Positions 6,052-6,540 of a DNA stretch of 6,540 bases are shown here, piece after piece. This stretch comes from Geoglobus sp. (lineage in GTDB: Archaea; Halobacteriota; Archaeoglobi; Archaeoglobales; Archaeoglobaceae), in NCBI GenBank assembly GCA_027019885.1, contig JALUWC010000508.1, positions 1 to 6,540 on the forward strand, written 5' to 3'. The notes under the pieces are model-generated. The model worked only from the letters and a program-made list of their open reading frames with translations. It was not told where the DNA came from and did not search any database. How positions within the stretch are numbered: the first letter of the stretch is position 1; each line of letters opens with the position of its first letter. Made by a program: the position numbers and the translations under genes.

Positions 6052-6540
6052 TCAGCTTGAAATCACCTGCAGTATCTTTTCATGTAGCTCTCTCAGAACC
6101 TTTCTTCTGTCCTCCATCAGCACGACGTCCTCCTCGCCCATGATGTACAAATTCAGCCCGAAGGGGCTTGGATACGGGATTCTGGTTATCTCAACCTCAA
6201 TTTCTTTCCCAACTTTCGAAAGATAGTCAATGGCGTTTTTTATGTCCATTGCATCCTCCATTATCTCTCTAAACGTTTCCCTGATTACGGGAAATTCGTA
6301 TCCGAACTCTTTTAGCAGGAGTCTGAGCAGAGTGTCAGCATTGAGCTGTTGCCTCCAGACACTTTTCTCCCTTCCGAGATAGTTTCTGAGAATCATGAAA
6401 CTTCTAACTGCTACATGTCTGAATCTTCTTCTCAGCATTTCAGTTTTCAGGAGTGAATTCCTCAAATCCTCTTCGAAGTTTTCAAGGTTGAAGAGAGAAA
6501 GAATTTCATCATCGCTGAGTCTTTTCACTGAAGGGAGGAT
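6052..6540 (-). CDS. lhr: Lhr-type ATP-dependent helicase, C-terminal 162 residues (partial at right edge)
   Basis: C-terminal end of a large archaeal superfamily 2 DNA helicase of the Lhr family, implicated in DNA repair. No Walker motifs fall in the window. Recognition rests on the characteristic C-terminal region: RRFRHVAVRSFMILRNYLG (38-56 of the visible part), SVWRQQ (60-65), FPVIRETFREIMEDAMD (83-99) and PSPFGLN (124-130), followed by the MEDRRKVLRELHEKIL tail (142-157). The frame is open to base 6540 through the upstream codons for ILPSVKR, so a GTG at 6528 is an internal valine codon, not a start; the rest of the protein (several hundred residues) lies beyond the right edge. It converges on hypD with 17 bases between stop codons. 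It has no evident connection to hydrogenase maturation. Confidence 0.88.
   Translation of the reverse strand: MLPSVKRLSDDEILSLFNLENFEEDLRNSLLKTEMLRRRFRHVAVRSFMILRNYLGREKSVWRQQLNADTLLRLLLKEFGYEFPVIRETFREIMEDAMDIKNAIDYLSKVGKEIEVEITRIPYPSPFGLNLYIMGEEDVVLMEDRRKVLRELHEKILQVISS

Noticed and set aside
6526..6528. GTG at 6528 as the start of a separate 158-residue gene.
   Set aside because: The frame stays open to the window edge, and the sequence is the C-terminal region of a large Lhr helicase, so the codon is internal.
1..6540. CRISPR arrays, tRNA or rRNA genes, insertion sequences, or long repeats.
   Set aside because: Reading both strands showed no regularly spaced repeats, no tRNA-like cloverleaf or transposase frame, and almost no non-coding space to hold them.

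Overview
This window looks like genomic DNA from a euryarchaeon, most likely an Archaeoglobi-type organism; that assignment is inference from gene content and codon style, not from a search. The supporting points are an archaeal mevalonate kinase, the C-terminus of an archaeal Lhr-type helicase, an archaeal-style HypB without a histidine-rich N-terminus, arginine codons dominated by AGA/AGG, and first genes that lack Shine-Dalgarno sites next to internal genes with strong ones (a leaderless/leadered mix typical of archaea). Coding density is very high and no non-coding stretch exceeds about 50 bases.

Layout. Bases 1-447 (minus) hold the N-terminal 149 residues of mevalonate kinase, running off the left edge. 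Bases 487-3758 (minus) hold hypF followed by hypE, joined by a 4-base ATGA overlap. Bases 3759-3807 are a compact divergent promoter region. Bases 3808-6034 (plus) hold hypA, hypB, hypC and hypD, each overlapping the next by 14 to 25 bases. Bases 6052-6540 (minus) hold the last 162 residues of an Lhr-family helicase, convergent with hypD and separated from it by 17 bases.

Function. The six hyp genes form a complete maturation set for the NiFe(CN)2CO centre of [NiFe]-hydrogenases. HypF and HypE turn carbamoyl phosphate into the thiocyanate carried on the HypE C-terminal cysteine. HypC and HypD form the iron scaffold that receives the cyanide and carries the CO. HypA and HypB then deliver nickel. 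Splitting them into divergent hypFE (cyanide synthesis) and hypABCD (scaffold plus nickel insertion) units driven from one short intergenic region is tidy. No hydrogenase structural gene is in the window.

Nothing here amounts to a new system: it is a well-conserved hyp locus between two housekeeping genes. The points worth a second look are fine-scale: a TTG start for hypA required to give His2, a single AT box placed symmetrically between hypF and hypA, a C-X-C second half of the HypA zinc motif, an NKIE in place of NKxD in HypB, and a possible leaderless promoter for mevalonate kinase.
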